DNA of 64,000 bases, taken from NCBI RefSeq assembly GCF_039962255.1, contig NZ_JAMPKY010000003.1:372001-436000 (forward strand). The letters are read 5' to 3'. The notes beneath the pieces were generated by a model. The model made no database searches, was not told where the DNA came from, and was given only the letters and a program-made list of their open reading frames with translations. The DNA is from Leptolyngbya subtilissima AS-A7. GTDB taxonomy: Bacteria; Cyanobacteriota; Cyanobacteriia; Phormidesmidales; Phormidesmidaceae. Position numbers and translations under genes: made by a program. Positions 44,308-52,782 of this stretch are shown here, piece after piece (the first letter of the stretch is position 1; the number at the start of each line of letters is the position of its first letter).

Positions 44308-44952
44308 TTAGACGTTAGATAGGTGCCCCTGCCAGCGGTTGAGGGGCACACAGTCGATGTCGAGCTGATCGAGGGCGCGGGCCACCACAAAATCCACCAG
44401 GTCGTCGATGGTCTGGGGCTGGTGGTACCAGGCCGGAATGGCAGGCACAATGCGCGCGCCGGCCTCGGCTAGAGTGGTCAGGTTGCGCAGGTGAATCAGG
44501 CTAAAGGGAGTTTCGCGCGGCACCACTACTAGCTTGCGGCCTTCCTTGAGCTGGACGTCGGCGGCTCGCTCTAGCAGGTCGGAACTCAGGCCCGCTGCTA
44601 ATCGTCCCACGGTGCTCATGCTGCACGGTATCACCACCATCCCCGCTGTGCGGTACGAGCCGCTGGCAATGGTAGCCCCCACATCTCCCCAGGGATGGCA
44701 GCGCAGCTTGCCTGCGGTGGGCACCCCCGCCTGGTCGCGCCAAAACTGCTCCTGCTTGTCAGGGTCGAGGGGCATGTGAATGCTCGACTCCGCCTGCCAC
44801 ACTATCTGCGATGCCTTGGAGGCGACTAAGTCGACTACCCCATCGGCGTTGAGCACATGTCTGAGGGTGCGCACGGCGTAGATCAGACCCGATGCCCCGG
44901 TGACTCCCACGATGAGGGGACGGGTGAAGGTAGGTGAGTCGGTGGAGGGCAT
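44308..44952 (-). CDS. ubiX: Flavin prenyltransferase UbiX
   Basis: UbiX attaches a dimethylallyl unit to FMN to make the prenylated cofactor used by UbiD-type decarboxylases, here for plastoquinone or related quinone synthesis. The 214-aa product starts near PLIVGVTGASGLIYAVRTL and has ASGSYRTAGMVVIPCSMSTVGRLAAG, VVVPRETPFSLIHLRNL and VPAIPAWYHQP, all conserved in UbiX. No ubiD is adjacent. The ATG at 44952 follows repeat sequence. Confidence 0.95.
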   Translation of the reverse strand: MPSTDSPTFTRPLIVGVTGASGLIYAVRTLRHVLNADGVVDLVASKASQIVWQAESSIHMPLDPDKQEQFWRDQAGVPTAGKLRCHPWGDVGATIASGSYRTAGMVVIPCSMSTVGRLAAGLSSDLLERAADVQLKEGRKLVVVPRETPFSLIHLRNLTTLAEAGARIVPAIPAWYHQPQTIDDLVDFVVARALDQLDIDCVPLNRWQGHLSNV

Positions 44953-45130
44953 TTAGGTGGACGGGTAAATGGGTGGATGGGTCGATGAGTATGGGTGAAT
45001 TAAAGGGCGATCGCTCTGTTTGATCGCTGCTAACGCTTTTGCCCTCCTCATCCTAACGAGCCAGGGGAATTGGAGCTAATTCATCACCCCATCCCCTCAC
45101 TCATCCACCCATGCACCCATGCACCCCTAA
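44953..45130. repeat. Intergenic repeat family B, copy 3 (large inverted repeat)
   Basis: The left arm at about 44956-44998 contains GGGTAAATGGGTGGATGGGT; the right arm at about 45081-45126 contains CACTCATCCACCCATGCACC. About 80 nt lie between them. It occupies the gap between ubiX and the RNase gene. Confidence 0.65.
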
Positions 45131-45143
45131 CCCAAATCACCCT

Positions 45144-47552
45144 CTACTCACTCTCATCCTGTCCACCGTCGCGTCCATCGTCGCGCCCTTCCTCGCGCTC
45201 CTCAATGAGTTCGCCGTTGTCGTCTTCGCTGTAGTTGTTGTCTTCGTCTTCGGGAGCTTGGCTGCCGCCGCCGACGGCGACGAGGTCGATCTGCTGACGG
45301 TAGTAGTCGACGCTCTTGACCTGCACGTCAACTTTGTCGCCGAGACGGTATTGCTGGCGGTTTTTGCGGCCGACGAGCTTTTGCTGGCGGGCACGATACT
45401 CGTACCAGTCGTCTTTGAGCGAGCTAACGTGGACGAGCCCTTCTACCAGCAATTCTTCGATTTCAACGAAGAAGCCGTAGGACTGCACCCCGGTAATCAG
45501 GCCGTGGAAGACCTCACCCGTGTGCGATCGCATAAACTCTGCTTTCTTCAGCCCTTCTAGGTCTGATTCAGCCTCCTGGGCCAAGCGCTCGCGCTCGGTC
45601 AAGTGAATGGCGATGCGGGGCAGATCGTCCTCTAGCTCGTGCTGAATCTCGGGAGGCAGCACATTCCAGTTGACTTGACCGTGGCAGGAGCTGTGGCGTA
45701 GGTTGGCTGGGTCTTTGGAGCGGGTGGAGCGGCGATCGCGGCCCGACTCAAACACCGCATGGAGAATGCGGTGGATCAGCAGATCCGCGTAGCGGCGGGA
45801 GGGCGAGGTGAAGTGGGTATAGCCCTCGGTAAGAGCCAGCCCAAAGTGCAGGTCGGCGTGGGTGCTGTAGAAAGCGGGCTGAATGGTCTCCAGCAGTAGG
45901 TAGGTGAGAATTTTCTCGGCCCCTGAGGCGGCAAACTGCTCCACAAACCGCTGGTAGTCTTTTGGCTGGGGAGTAGCCTCATCATTGAGAGTGAGCTGGA
46001 TCTCCATGTTCTCAGCCAGTTTCACCAGCTCTTGAACGTCACTGGCATCGGGAGCACGGTGCAGCCGGTAGATAGCGGGCACCCCCAGAGCCTTGAGCTG
46101 CTGGGCAATTAGCTGATTGCCCAGCAGCATGCACTCCGTCACAATCTGCCGAGAGGGCAGGCTAGTGGCCGTCACCATCACCCCCAGCAGTCCTTCATCG
46201 TCATACTGAAACTTGGGCGATCGGTAGTGGGCCAGGGGTTCGCCCGCATCAGCAGGAAAGTCGTACTCGGGCAAATTTAACTCAAAGGAACCACGGTGAA
46301 GGCGCTGCCGCTTGATCGCCTGGCTCAGGTAGAGCAGGTTATCCATCAGGTCGTAGACCGGCTCTAGGGCCTTGAGGGCCTTTGGCTTGATGCCTAAACT
46401 CTCGAGGACATCGGAGTTATCGCGCTCCAATATCCCCTGGGCTTCCTGGTAGGAAATTTGGTGGTCTACGGCCACCACCGTGGGCTGCACCTCGTACTCC
46501 TTCACGGCACCCGTGTCGTCGAGGGTGACCAGCACCGAAATCGCCAGCCGGTCTTTGCCCGCCAGCAGCGACCCCAGCGGACCCGACAGGGGCGGCGGCA
46601 GCATGGGAATGACCTCATCGCCTAGATAGACCGAGGTGCCGCGCTTGCAGGCCTCCTGGTCAATGGCAGAATGAGCCGGGACGTAGTGGGAAATATCGGC
46701 AATGTGAATGCCCAGTCGCCACTGACCAGCGGCGGTACGCTCCAGGCTGAGGGCGTCGTCGATTACCTGGGCGTTGGGGCCATCAATGGCTACGGTGAGG
46801 GCATCGCGCAGGTCAATGCGGTCTTTGATGTCGGCTTTAAGCACGCGGGTAGGCAGAGCCTGAGCGGCAGTGAGCACCGCGTCAGAAAACTTGCGGGGCA
46901 GGTCGTGCTTGCAGTAGACGATGTCGATGTCGGCGGCGGCCTCGGCGTCGCTGCCGAGAATTTGGGCTACCCGGCCCTGGGGCGGGTGTTGCCCCAGGGG
47001 ATAGCGCACGATTTCGACATGGGCCAGCTGGTCGACGGCATCAGCTAAGTCGCCACCGTTGGCTACCAGGGCAAGCTCAAACAGCAGGCGATCGTCGAGG
47101 GGTACGGCGCGGTAGTCGTTGGCCTCTTGCTTGACGCGGGCCAGCACTGAGGCATTGGCCCGCTCTAGAATGAGCTGCACTTCGCCTTCGGGGCTGCGGC
47201 GACGGCTGCCCTCTTTAGTGACTTTGACCAGCACGCGATCGCCGTTCCAGGCCGTATTCAGCTGGCTCTCACGCACGTAGATATCGTCGGCGCCCTCTTC
47301 GTCCTGAATGGCAAAACAAAAGCCCTTGCTTGAGCAGCGCAGCTTGCCCTCAATCACATTCTCCCCCAGCTCGCGGCGATACTTGCCCCGCTCTTTGACT
47401 AGCACCCCAATCCGCTCTAGAGCGTCAACGGCAATCTGCAGGTCGCGCTGGCTAGTATCGTCGTTGCAGTGCAGCTTTTTCTCTAGACCCTTGAGGGTGT
47501 GGGTTTTATCTTTGGCAAAGCTTGCCAGTAAGGCCGCGATCGAGAGTTCCAT
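45144..47552 (-). CDS. rnr: RNase II/R family exoribonuclease with altered active site
   Basis: This is an 802-aa 3'-5' exoribonuclease-like protein. It has an N-terminal winged-helix domain (to about residue 60), cold-shock-like domains, an RNB domain (about 240-590) and an S1 domain near 690-775 (FHGLITGVQSYGFFVEIEEL). The C-terminus is Asp/Glu-rich. The family normally has four catalytic Asp in DxxxxxDxDD; here the segment reads DGPNAQVIDDA, so Asp257, Asp265 and Asp266 remain but the second is Val263. GTSVYLGDEVIPMLP is conserved. RNA binding is likely; normal catalysis is uncertain. RNase R and RNase II cannot be told apart by sequence alone. Confidence 0.9.
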   Translation of the reverse strand: MELSIAALLASFAKDKTHTLKGLEKKLHCNDDTSQRDLQIAVDALERIGVLVKERGKYRRELGENVIEGKLRCSSKGFCFAIQDEEGADDIYVRESQLNTAWNGDRVLVKVTKEGSRRRSPEGEVQLILERANASVLARVKQEANDYRAVPLDDRLLFELALVANGGDLADAVDQLAHVEIVRYPLGQHPPQGRVAQILGSDAEAAADIDIVYCKHDLPRKFSDAVLTAAQALPTRVLKADIKDRIDLRDALTVAIDGPNAQVIDDALSLERTAAGQWRLGIHIADISHYVPAHSAIDQEACKRGTSVYLGDEVIPMLPPPLSGPLGSLLAGKDRLAISVLVTLDDTGAVKEYEVQPTVVAVDHQISYQEAQGILERDNSDVLESLGIKPKALKALEPVYDLMDNLLYLSQAIKRQRLHRGSFELNLPEYDFPADAGEPLAHYRSPKFQYDDEGLLGVMVTATSLPSRQIVTECMLLGNQLIAQQLKALGVPAIYRLHRAPDASDVQELVKLAENMEIQLTLNDEATPQPKDYQRFVEQFAASGAEKILTYLLLETIQPAFYSTHADLHFGLALTEGYTHFTSPSRRYADLLIHRILHAVFESGRDRRSTRSKDPANLRHSSCHGQVNWNVLPPEIQHELEDDLPRIAIHLTERERLAQEAESDLEGLKKAEFMRSHTGEVFHGLITGVQSYGFFVEIEELLVEGLVHVSSLKDDWYEYRARQQKLVGRKNRQQYRLGDKVDVQVKSVDYYRQQIDLVAVGGGSQAPEDEDNNYSEDDNGELIEEREEGRDDGRDGGQDESE

Positions 47553-48063
47553 GTAGCGACTGATTCCTAAAACTATTCATGACTGGGGTGCCCCGGGCTA
47601 CGACAGGTCATCAACCCGTGTGAGCACCAGGGATGCGGTCTCAGTACGCTGCCTGTGGCAACGAGGCGACGCCGAAACCAGTGCTGGGGGTGAAGCCGTA
47701 GCGGCAACTGGCCTCGATTCGTCTTCCTCAAGGCAAGGTTGCAGACAAGCGCTTTGGCTCCCTCCTCTAGCTATGGCCGAGAGGACAACCGACAGACTGG
47801 GGTAGCCAACGCCCAAGTGTAACTGCTACAGCCGTGGATGAACCCGGCAGGAGAAAGTAACCCTCACCTCAGGCCCAGCCTCTCAGGGAGGCTAAACCCC
47901 TCAAACGATGGGGAGTCGGTTACACCCTACAGTTTCTCAGGAAATGGACCGCTGTCAAATCTTTTTGTCAATGGAAGGCAACGTTTTGTAAAGGGGTGTG
48001 GGGTATAGGGTGTAGGGTTCAAGGCTATCCCTAGACCCTATACCGTATACCCTATGCCCTAGT
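47553..48063. other. Intergenic region with possible structured RNA
   Basis: This is about 510 bp between phoU and the RNase gene, both on the minus strand. It is GC-rich from about 47580 to 47930, with short perfect hairpins (for example AGCCTC-TCAGG-GAGGCT near 47880) and the direct repeat GACTGGGGT at 47581 and 47795. No protein is recognisable. It may be a 5' leader of the RNase mRNA or an unidentified non-coding RNA. The right end carries a family A repeat. Confidence 0.4.
47993..48062. repeat. Intergenic repeat family A, copy 5
   Basis: GGGGTATAGGGTGTAGGG is followed after about 15 nt by TAGACCCTATACCGTATACC, making a long imperfect hairpin immediately downstream of phoU. Confidence 0.7.
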
Positions 48064-48720
48064 TCACCGTTCGCCCGTGACAATGTAGGCCACCCGCTTG
48101 CCAATGTTGGTGGCATGGTCGGCAATCCGCTCCATGTAGCGAATGGCCAGCACCAGCAGTACTGTCGGCTCGACCGAGCCGATCAGGTTGGTCTGGTGGG
48201 CTAGCAGGGCGTATAGCTCTTCATAGTCAGCGTCGATGGCGTCGTCTTTTTGCTTAATCTCTAGGCCGCTTTTCGCGTCAAGGTCAGAGAGGGCCAGCAG
48301 ACACATCGCGACCATTGAGCGGCAGCGATCGAGCATGGTCTGCACTCGCCCCATCAAAGGGTGTACCGGGTAAGGGAAGAGTTTAAGCGCTACTTCCCCC
48401 AGATCTTCGGCGTAGTCGCCGATGCGTTCTAGGTCGCGCACTAGCTGCATAAAGGCCCCAATGCGCCGTAGGTCTTTGGCCTCTGGCTGTGCCTGGAGCG
48501 TAAACAGGTGCATGCAGTCCATCTCGATTTGGCGGTAGAACTTGTCGATCTGCTTATCGTGACGGTGGAGCCGCTGGGCAGAATCGAGATTGCGATCGCA
48601 CAGGGCTTCCCGAGCCAGTACACAGGAGTTTTCAACCAGCGCCCCCATGCGTAGCAGGTCGCGCTGCACCCGCAGCAGCTGCCGATCAAAGTCACCACGC
48701 ACGGGTTGAGTTGTATCCAT
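48064..48720 (-). CDS. phoU: Phosphate signalling protein PhoU
   Basis: PhoU links the Pst phosphate transporter to the phosphate two-component system and represses the Pho response. The roughly 218-aa all-helical product carries two PhoU repeats: FDRQLLRVQRDLLRMGALVE with LRRIGAFMQLVRDLERIGDYAED, then a second with AIRYMERIADHATNIGKRV. The metal-binding E/DxxxD patterns are present. Starts at 48729 (ATG) and 48741 (GTG) are also possible. No pst genes are in the window. A family A hairpin directly follows the stop. Confidence 0.94.
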   Translation of the reverse strand: MDTTQPVRGDFDRQLLRVQRDLLRMGALVENSCVLAREALCDRNLDSAQRLHRHDKQIDKFYRQIEMDCMHLFTLQAQPEAKDLRRIGAFMQLVRDLERIGDYAEDLGEVALKLFPYPVHPLMGRVQTMLDRCRSMVAMCLLALSDLDAKSGLEIKQKDDAIDADYEELYALLAHQTNLIGSVEPTVLLVLAIRYMERIADHATNIGKRVAYIVTGER

Positions 48721-48965
48721 ATCAAGCATCGCGAAGCACACCGAGTAAAAAGGAAGACCGCAGCGATTGTGGCTCTTCAGCCTAGCAGCCCACCCGGGCT
48801 AACCCCAAACAGAAACCCTAGCGCTGCCTAGAGATGTTCCCGTTAAGCTCTGTAACAGTTAGGCTGGCTGGCCTCGCGAAAGCTCCCATCTTAGTTAACA
48901 ATCTGTCTAGACCCAGCGTCTTTGCTTAAGCAAGCGTTATTCACTCAGCTTGAGGAGTATTTTTT

Positions 48966-49061
48966 ATGCCTCTTTCAGATACCCAAGTCTTTATCGCCCT
49001 AGCCGTAGCTCTATTGCCTGGTATTTTGGCAGTTCGCCTATCCACTGAGCTATATAAATAG
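48966..49061 (+). CDS. psaM: Photosystem I subunit XII (PsaM)
   Basis: This is a 31-residue single-helix subunit of photosystem I that helps the PSI trimer and carotenoid binding. The peptide starts [19 protein letters not shown] and ends RLSTELYK, matching PsaM closely. The core is one membrane helix. GAGGAG lies about 8 nt upstream of the ATG. A perfect 20-bp hairpin follows 45 bp after the stop. The gene is monocistronic and convergent with pyk. It is short enough to be missed by length filters. Confidence 0.95.
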   Translation: MPLSDTQVFIALAVALLPGILAVRLSTELYK

Positions 49062-49106
49062 GTTAAGGCGGGGCATTATTTTAACGTCCCAAAGGCATAG
49101 TTCACC

Positions 49107-49150
49107 AAAACAAAAGACTTCGGCACCCAGGTGCCGAAGTCTTTTGTTTT
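49107..49150. terminator. Bidirectional terminator between psaM and pyk
   Basis: AAAACAAAAGACTTCGGCAC (49107-49126) and its exact complement at 49131-49150 form a 20-bp perfect stem with loop CCAG. Each strand has a T-rich 3' end, so it can end psaM (plus) and pyk (minus) transcripts. Confidence 0.92.
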
Positions 49151-49182
49151 GACCGACTGACAGTTGGGCTGGCCAAGACGCG

Positions 49183-50973
49183 CTAAAAGCTCATGGCGGG
49201 CTCATTCTTAACTGGCCCCAAGGCCCCAGAGTAGATCAGCCCCCGCCGGGTATCGAGGGTAAGAATGCTGCCGTCGCGGATGATCTCGGTGGCGTTTTTA
49301 ACCCCCACAATCACTGGCACCCCCAGCCGCAGACCAATTACCGCTGCGTGACTGGTGGGGCTGTCATCTTCTGTGACAATGCCGCCCGCCCGACGAATAG
49401 CTTCGACAAAGTCGGCGCTGGTGTGGGGCACCACCAAAATTTCGCCGTCGTTAAAGTCGTTGACCTCCAGGCTGGTGTGGGCGACTCGGGCTCGGCCGCT
49501 TACCGAGGCTTCGCCAATGCCCAAACCTCGCCCTAGCACCGCTGTCACCACGTCTACCTTGATCAAATCGGTAGAACCTGAGATCCCTTGCAGCGTCCCC
49601 GCCGTTAGCACCACCAGATCGCCGTCGTTGAGCAGGGCCTTTTCCTGGGCAACGCTCATGGCTGCCTGAAAGGTTTGGGTGCTAGAGGGCAAATCCAGCA
49701 CCAGCAGCGGCCGCACCCCCCACACCAGTTGAAGCTGCCGCGCCACATGAACATGGGGCGTCACCGCCAGAATTGGCGTCTGGGGACGGTATTTCGACAC
49801 GTTGCGGGCGGTGGCCCCCGATTTGGTCAGGGTCATAATCGCCGCCGCGTTGAGCTGCGTCGCAATGCGGCCTACTGCCTGGCTGATGGCGTTGGGAATC
49901 GAGCGGGCCCCGCTACTGTCCTTGCGATCGCTCAGGGAAAGCCCCTCCTGCTCGGTACACACGGCCACCTTTGCCATCGTCGCCACCGCCTCCACCGGAA
50001 ACTTGCCCACGGCGGTTTCGTTAGAGAGCATGACCGCATCGGTGCCGTCGAGAATGGCGTTGGCAATGTCAGACACCTCGGCCCGGGTGGGGCGGGGGTT
50101 CGACACCATGCTGTCGAGCATTTGGGTGGCGGTAATCACCGGAATGCCCAGGGCGTTGGACATAGCGATCAGCCGCTTTTGCAGAATTGGCACCTCCTCG
50201 GCGGGTAGCTCCACCCCCAAATCGCCCCGGGCCACCATTACCCCGTCTGAGAGGGAGAGAATGGCCTCCATCTGCTCGATGGCCTCGTGCTTTTCAATCT
50301 TGACGATCACCGGCACATTCTTGCCAGCAGCGTGGATAATCTCCTTGATTTCCAGCACGTCTTGGGGGTTGCGCACGAAACTGAGAGCTACCCAGTCAAC
50401 CCCTTGGTTGAGGCCAAACAGCAGGTCTTCGCGGTCTTTGTCGGTGAGCGCCTTGACCGAGAGGTACACCCCAGGGAAGTTAACCCCCTTGTTGTTCGAT
50501 AGGGTGCCGCCTACCACCACACGGCAGTGAAGCTCCTGGGCCACCAGATCGACCGACTCCACCTGCATTTCAACTTTGCCGTCGTCGAGCAAAATCGTGG
50601 AGCCAGCGGGCACTTCTTGGGCGAGCTTGTCGTAGGTGACGCAGGCTCGCTCTTGGGTGCCCAAAATAATCTCGCTGGTGAGCACGAAGGGGTCGCCCTT
50701 AGCTAGCTGGATGGAGCCGTGCTCAAACTTGCCGAGGCGAATTTTTGGCCCTTGGAGGTCTTGCAGAATGCCCACCGGCTGGTTGAGCTCGAAGGAGATC
50801 TGCCGAATCAGGCGAATGCTGCGCTGGTGATCGTCGTGGCTGCCGTGGGAGAAGTTGAGCCGCAGGGTGGTGGCCCCAGCCTCAATCAGCTCCCGCAGCA
50901 CATCGGCATTTTGGGTGGCAGGGCCGATGGTGGCAACAATTTTGGTGCGGCGGACAGAGTTGCGCAGGGGCAT
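49183..50973 (-). CDS. pyk: Pyruvate kinase
   Basis: This enzyme converts phosphoenolpyruvate and ADP to pyruvate and ATP. The 596-aa product starts RRTKIVATIGPAT and has LRLNFSHG, the active-site VIVKIEKHEAIE with the catalytic Lys, MVARGDLGVE and TATQMLDSM. After the allosteric C domain there is an extra domain of about 100 residues with DDSPTSHAAVIGLRLGVPVIVG. It resembles the PEP-utilising mobile domain found in many Bacillus and cyanobacterial pyruvate kinases. It shares the 20-bp terminator with psaM. Confidence 0.98.
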   Translation of the reverse strand: MPLRNSVRRTKIVATIGPATQNADVLRELIEAGATTLRLNFSHGSHDDHQRSIRLIRQISFELNQPVGILQDLQGPKIRLGKFEHGSIQLAKGDPFVLTSEIILGTQERACVTYDKLAQEVPAGSTILLDDGKVEMQVESVDLVAQELHCRVVVGGTLSNNKGVNFPGVYLSVKALTDKDREDLLFGLNQGVDWVALSFVRNPQDVLEIKEIIHAAGKNVPVIVKIEKHEAIEQMEAILSLSDGVMVARGDLGVELPAEEVPILQKRLIAMSNALGIPVITATQMLDSMVSNPRPTRAEVSDIANAILDGTDAVMLSNETAVGKFPVEAVATMAKVAVCTEQEGLSLSDRKDSSGARSIPNAISQAVGRIATQLNAAAIMTLTKSGATARNVSKYRPQTPILAVTPHVHVARQLQLVWGVRPLLVLDLPSSTQTFQAAMSVAQEKALLNDGDLVVLTAGTLQGISGSTDLIKVDVVTAVLGRGLGIGEASVSGRARVAHTSLEVNDFNDGEILVVPHTSADFVEAIRRAGGIVTEDDSPTSHAAVIGLRLGVPVIVGVKNATEIIRDGSILTLDTRRGLIYSGALGPVKNEPAMSF

Positions 50974-51301
50974 AAACGACCTCTACTGAGAGTAAAACGC
51001 TACCGCATCGGACCTTCAATCAAGCCCGTAGACTAGCAGCCATAAAGCACAGGGATAGTAGCACGAATGCCGATGGGCTTTACGCGTCACCCCAAAACCA
51101 GCAAGAATTTCAGCGTTTTCACCGACGATGAGCATGGAGTAAGGAGGTGAGGCGGGTACCGCTCGTCTGGCACCTTCTATGGCGCGCTACCGACGGTGAG
51201 CTGCCGGAGACAGCGTTTATCTTTAGGCTATGTCACAAAAGTTTATTAATAAAGCATCGTAACGTATACTACCGAAGGCACTGATGTAGGAGCGATGCAT
51301 C
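50974..51301 (+). promoter_or_regulatory. Divergent region pyk / crtR with a probable crtR promoter
   Basis: 328 bp without a gene. A TATACT at 51265-51270 is a plausible -10 element for crtR. AGGAG at 51288-51292 is its ribosome site, 9 nt before the ATG. The -35 region is weak. The pyk promoter should be near the left end, but I could not define it. Confidence 0.5.
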
Positions 51302-52189
51302 ATGTCGGTGGCAGCTGAAGCCCTGACGGTTCGAAAGACGGTTCCCCCTGAGTTACTCAAAACCGAAGGCGGATTGAGCCTCAACTCTCTCATGTTTATA
51401 GCTTCCGTCGGGCTAATTAGTCTGTCTACGGTGGGCTATTTTTGCTGGCATTGGATCAACTGGTGTGTGTTTTTAATGAACGTTCTGTCCCTACACCTGG
51501 CGGGGACAGTTATTCATGATGCTAGCCACAACTCGGCTCACCGCAACCGCGTGGTGAATGCCCTACTGGGCCACGGTAGCGCCTTGATCCTAGGGTTCTC
51601 GTTTCCGGTGTTTACGCGGGTGCATCTGCAGCACCATGCCCACGTTAACGATCCTGAGAACGACCCCGATCATTTTGTCTCGACGGGTGGGCCGCTGTGG
51701 CTAATTGCGGCGCGCTTTTTCTACCACGAGATTTACTTTTTTAAGCGCCGCCTTTGGCGCAACTGGGAGCTGCTGGAGTGGTTTTTAGGTCGCTTTGCGG
51801 TGGGGCTGCTGGTGTTCATCGCCTGTCGGTTCGACTTTGTGGGCTACCTCTTTAACTACTGGTTCTCGCCTGCCCTAGTGGTGGGCATTGCCCTAGGCCT
51901 GTTCTTTGATTATTTGCCCCACCGACCGTTTGAAGATCGCGATCGCTGGAAGAATGCCCGGGTCTACCCCAGCCCGATTCTCAATCTGCTGATCATGGGT
52001 CAGAACTATCACCTGGTACACCACCTGTGGCCCTCAGTGCCCTGGTATAAGTACAAACCCACCTACGAGGTAATGCAGCCCCTGCTGGATGAAAAAGGGT
52101 CGCCCCAATCCCTTGGGCTGCTGAAAATGAAAGACTTCTTTGGCTTTCTATACGACCTATTTCTAGGCATTCGGCTAAAGCGACATTAG
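51302..52189 (+). CDS. crtR: Beta-carotene hydroxylase (CrtR type)
   Basis: This di-iron membrane hydroxylase of the fatty-acid-desaturase superfamily makes zeaxanthin and hydroxylates myxoxanthophyll precursors in cyanobacteria. The 295-aa product has the His boxes HDASHNSAH (72-80), HLQHHAH (108-114) and NYHLVHHLWP (236-244), plus four hydrophobic segments. The size and DPENDPDHF after box 2 fit CrtR rather than a fatty acid desaturase. It has its own promoter region and a following terminator, so it is a single-gene unit. Confidence 0.95.
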   Translation: MSVAAEALTVRKTVPPELLKTEGGLSLNSLMFIASVGLISLSTVGYFCWHWINWCVFLMNVLSLHLAGTVIHDASHNSAHRNRVVNALLGHGSALILGFSFPVFTRVHLQHHAHVNDPENDPDHFVSTGGPLWLIAARFFYHEIYFFKRRLWRNWELLEWFLGRFAVGLLVFIACRFDFVGYLFNYWFSPALVVGIALGLFFDYLPHRPFEDRDRWKNARVYPSPILNLLIMGQNYHLVHHLWPSVPWYKYKPTYEVMQPLLDEKGSPQSLGLLKMKDFFGFLYDLFLGIRLKRH

Positions 52190-52206
52190 AAAAGATAGCT
52201 CAAAAG

Positions 52207-52256
52207 AAACGACCCCAGATTTAGGCCCACAAAGCCATAATCTGAGGTCGCTTTTG
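52207..52256 (+). terminator. Terminator after crtR
   Basis: GACCCCAGATTTAGGC and GCCATAATCTGAGGTC pair with a few mismatches around a short loop, followed by GCTTTTG. It begins 18 bp after the crtR stop. Confidence 0.75.
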
Positions 52257-52284
52257 CAGTTCAAAATTTGTCAAAACCTTCCTT

Positions 52285-52662
52285 CTAGCCCGTAACTACC
52301 AAGTCAGGGCGCAGGTCGCGGGCGCCGCGCAGGTAGACGTGCTGAATTTTGCCGTGGGGGGCGGGGAGCTGCACGTGCATCAAAATGCGGATGCAGCAGG
52401 GTAGGCTGCCCTCGACATGCATGTGCTGCACGTCGAGGAGAGCAACGTTGTCCCATTGAGGTCGCTGGCGGGCGATCGCCGCCGGAAACACCGCATCCAA
52501 GTCGCGGGTGACGGAGAAGGTGGCGCTAATAATGCAGGCCGGGTCGAGGTGGTTGCTCTCTTCGAGGGCATCCATCAGCTCTGTGACAGCCTCCCGAATG
52601 GCCCCCTCGGTATTTTCTGGTACCGTTACCGCTCCCCGAATTGCCCACACTCGCCAGTCCAC
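52285..52662 (-). CDS. aroH: Chorismate mutase, AroH class
   Basis: This enzyme rearranges chorismate to prephenate on the way to Phe and Tyr. The 125-aa product is of the monofunctional trimeric AroH type. It starts VWAIRGAVTVPENT, contains SATFSVTRDLDAVFPA and PQWDNVALLDVQHMHV, then LPCCIRILMHVQ and QHVYLRGARDLRPD. The active-site Arg and Glu positions of B. subtilis AroH can be matched to Arg9 and Arg113-region residues. It uses a GTG start and probably forms its own transcript next to sppA. Confidence 0.93.
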   Translation of the reverse strand: MDWRVWAIRGAVTVPENTEGAIREAVTELMDALEESNHLDPACIISATFSVTRDLDAVFPAAIARQRPQWDNVALLDVQHMHVEGSLPCCIRILMHVQLPAPHGKIQHVYLRGARDLRPDLVVTG

Positions 52663-52782
52663 GCGTTAGCCTCCAAAGGTCATTCTCCAAAGCCTCAAAG
52701 GCACCGACGGCAACAATTGGGGCAGAGAGTTGACTGCATTTTACTGCTTTAATCCTACCAGGGCACTGGTCTGTGCTGGCCC

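Noticed and set aside
45111-45560. 149-aa hydrophobic plus-strand frame
   Set aside because: It is antisense to the acidic tail and S1 domain of the RNase; the Val/Ala-rich look comes from complementing Asp/Glu codons.
47581-47900. tmRNA or TPP/cobalamin riboswitch
   Set aside because: A few short matches (GGGGTGCC, GGGTGAAGCC) are present, but the conserved cores and tag frame are missing.
49675-50530. Long plus-strand open frames opposite pyruvate kinase
   Set aside because: Antisense shadows of a highly conserved enzyme gene in GC-rich DNA.
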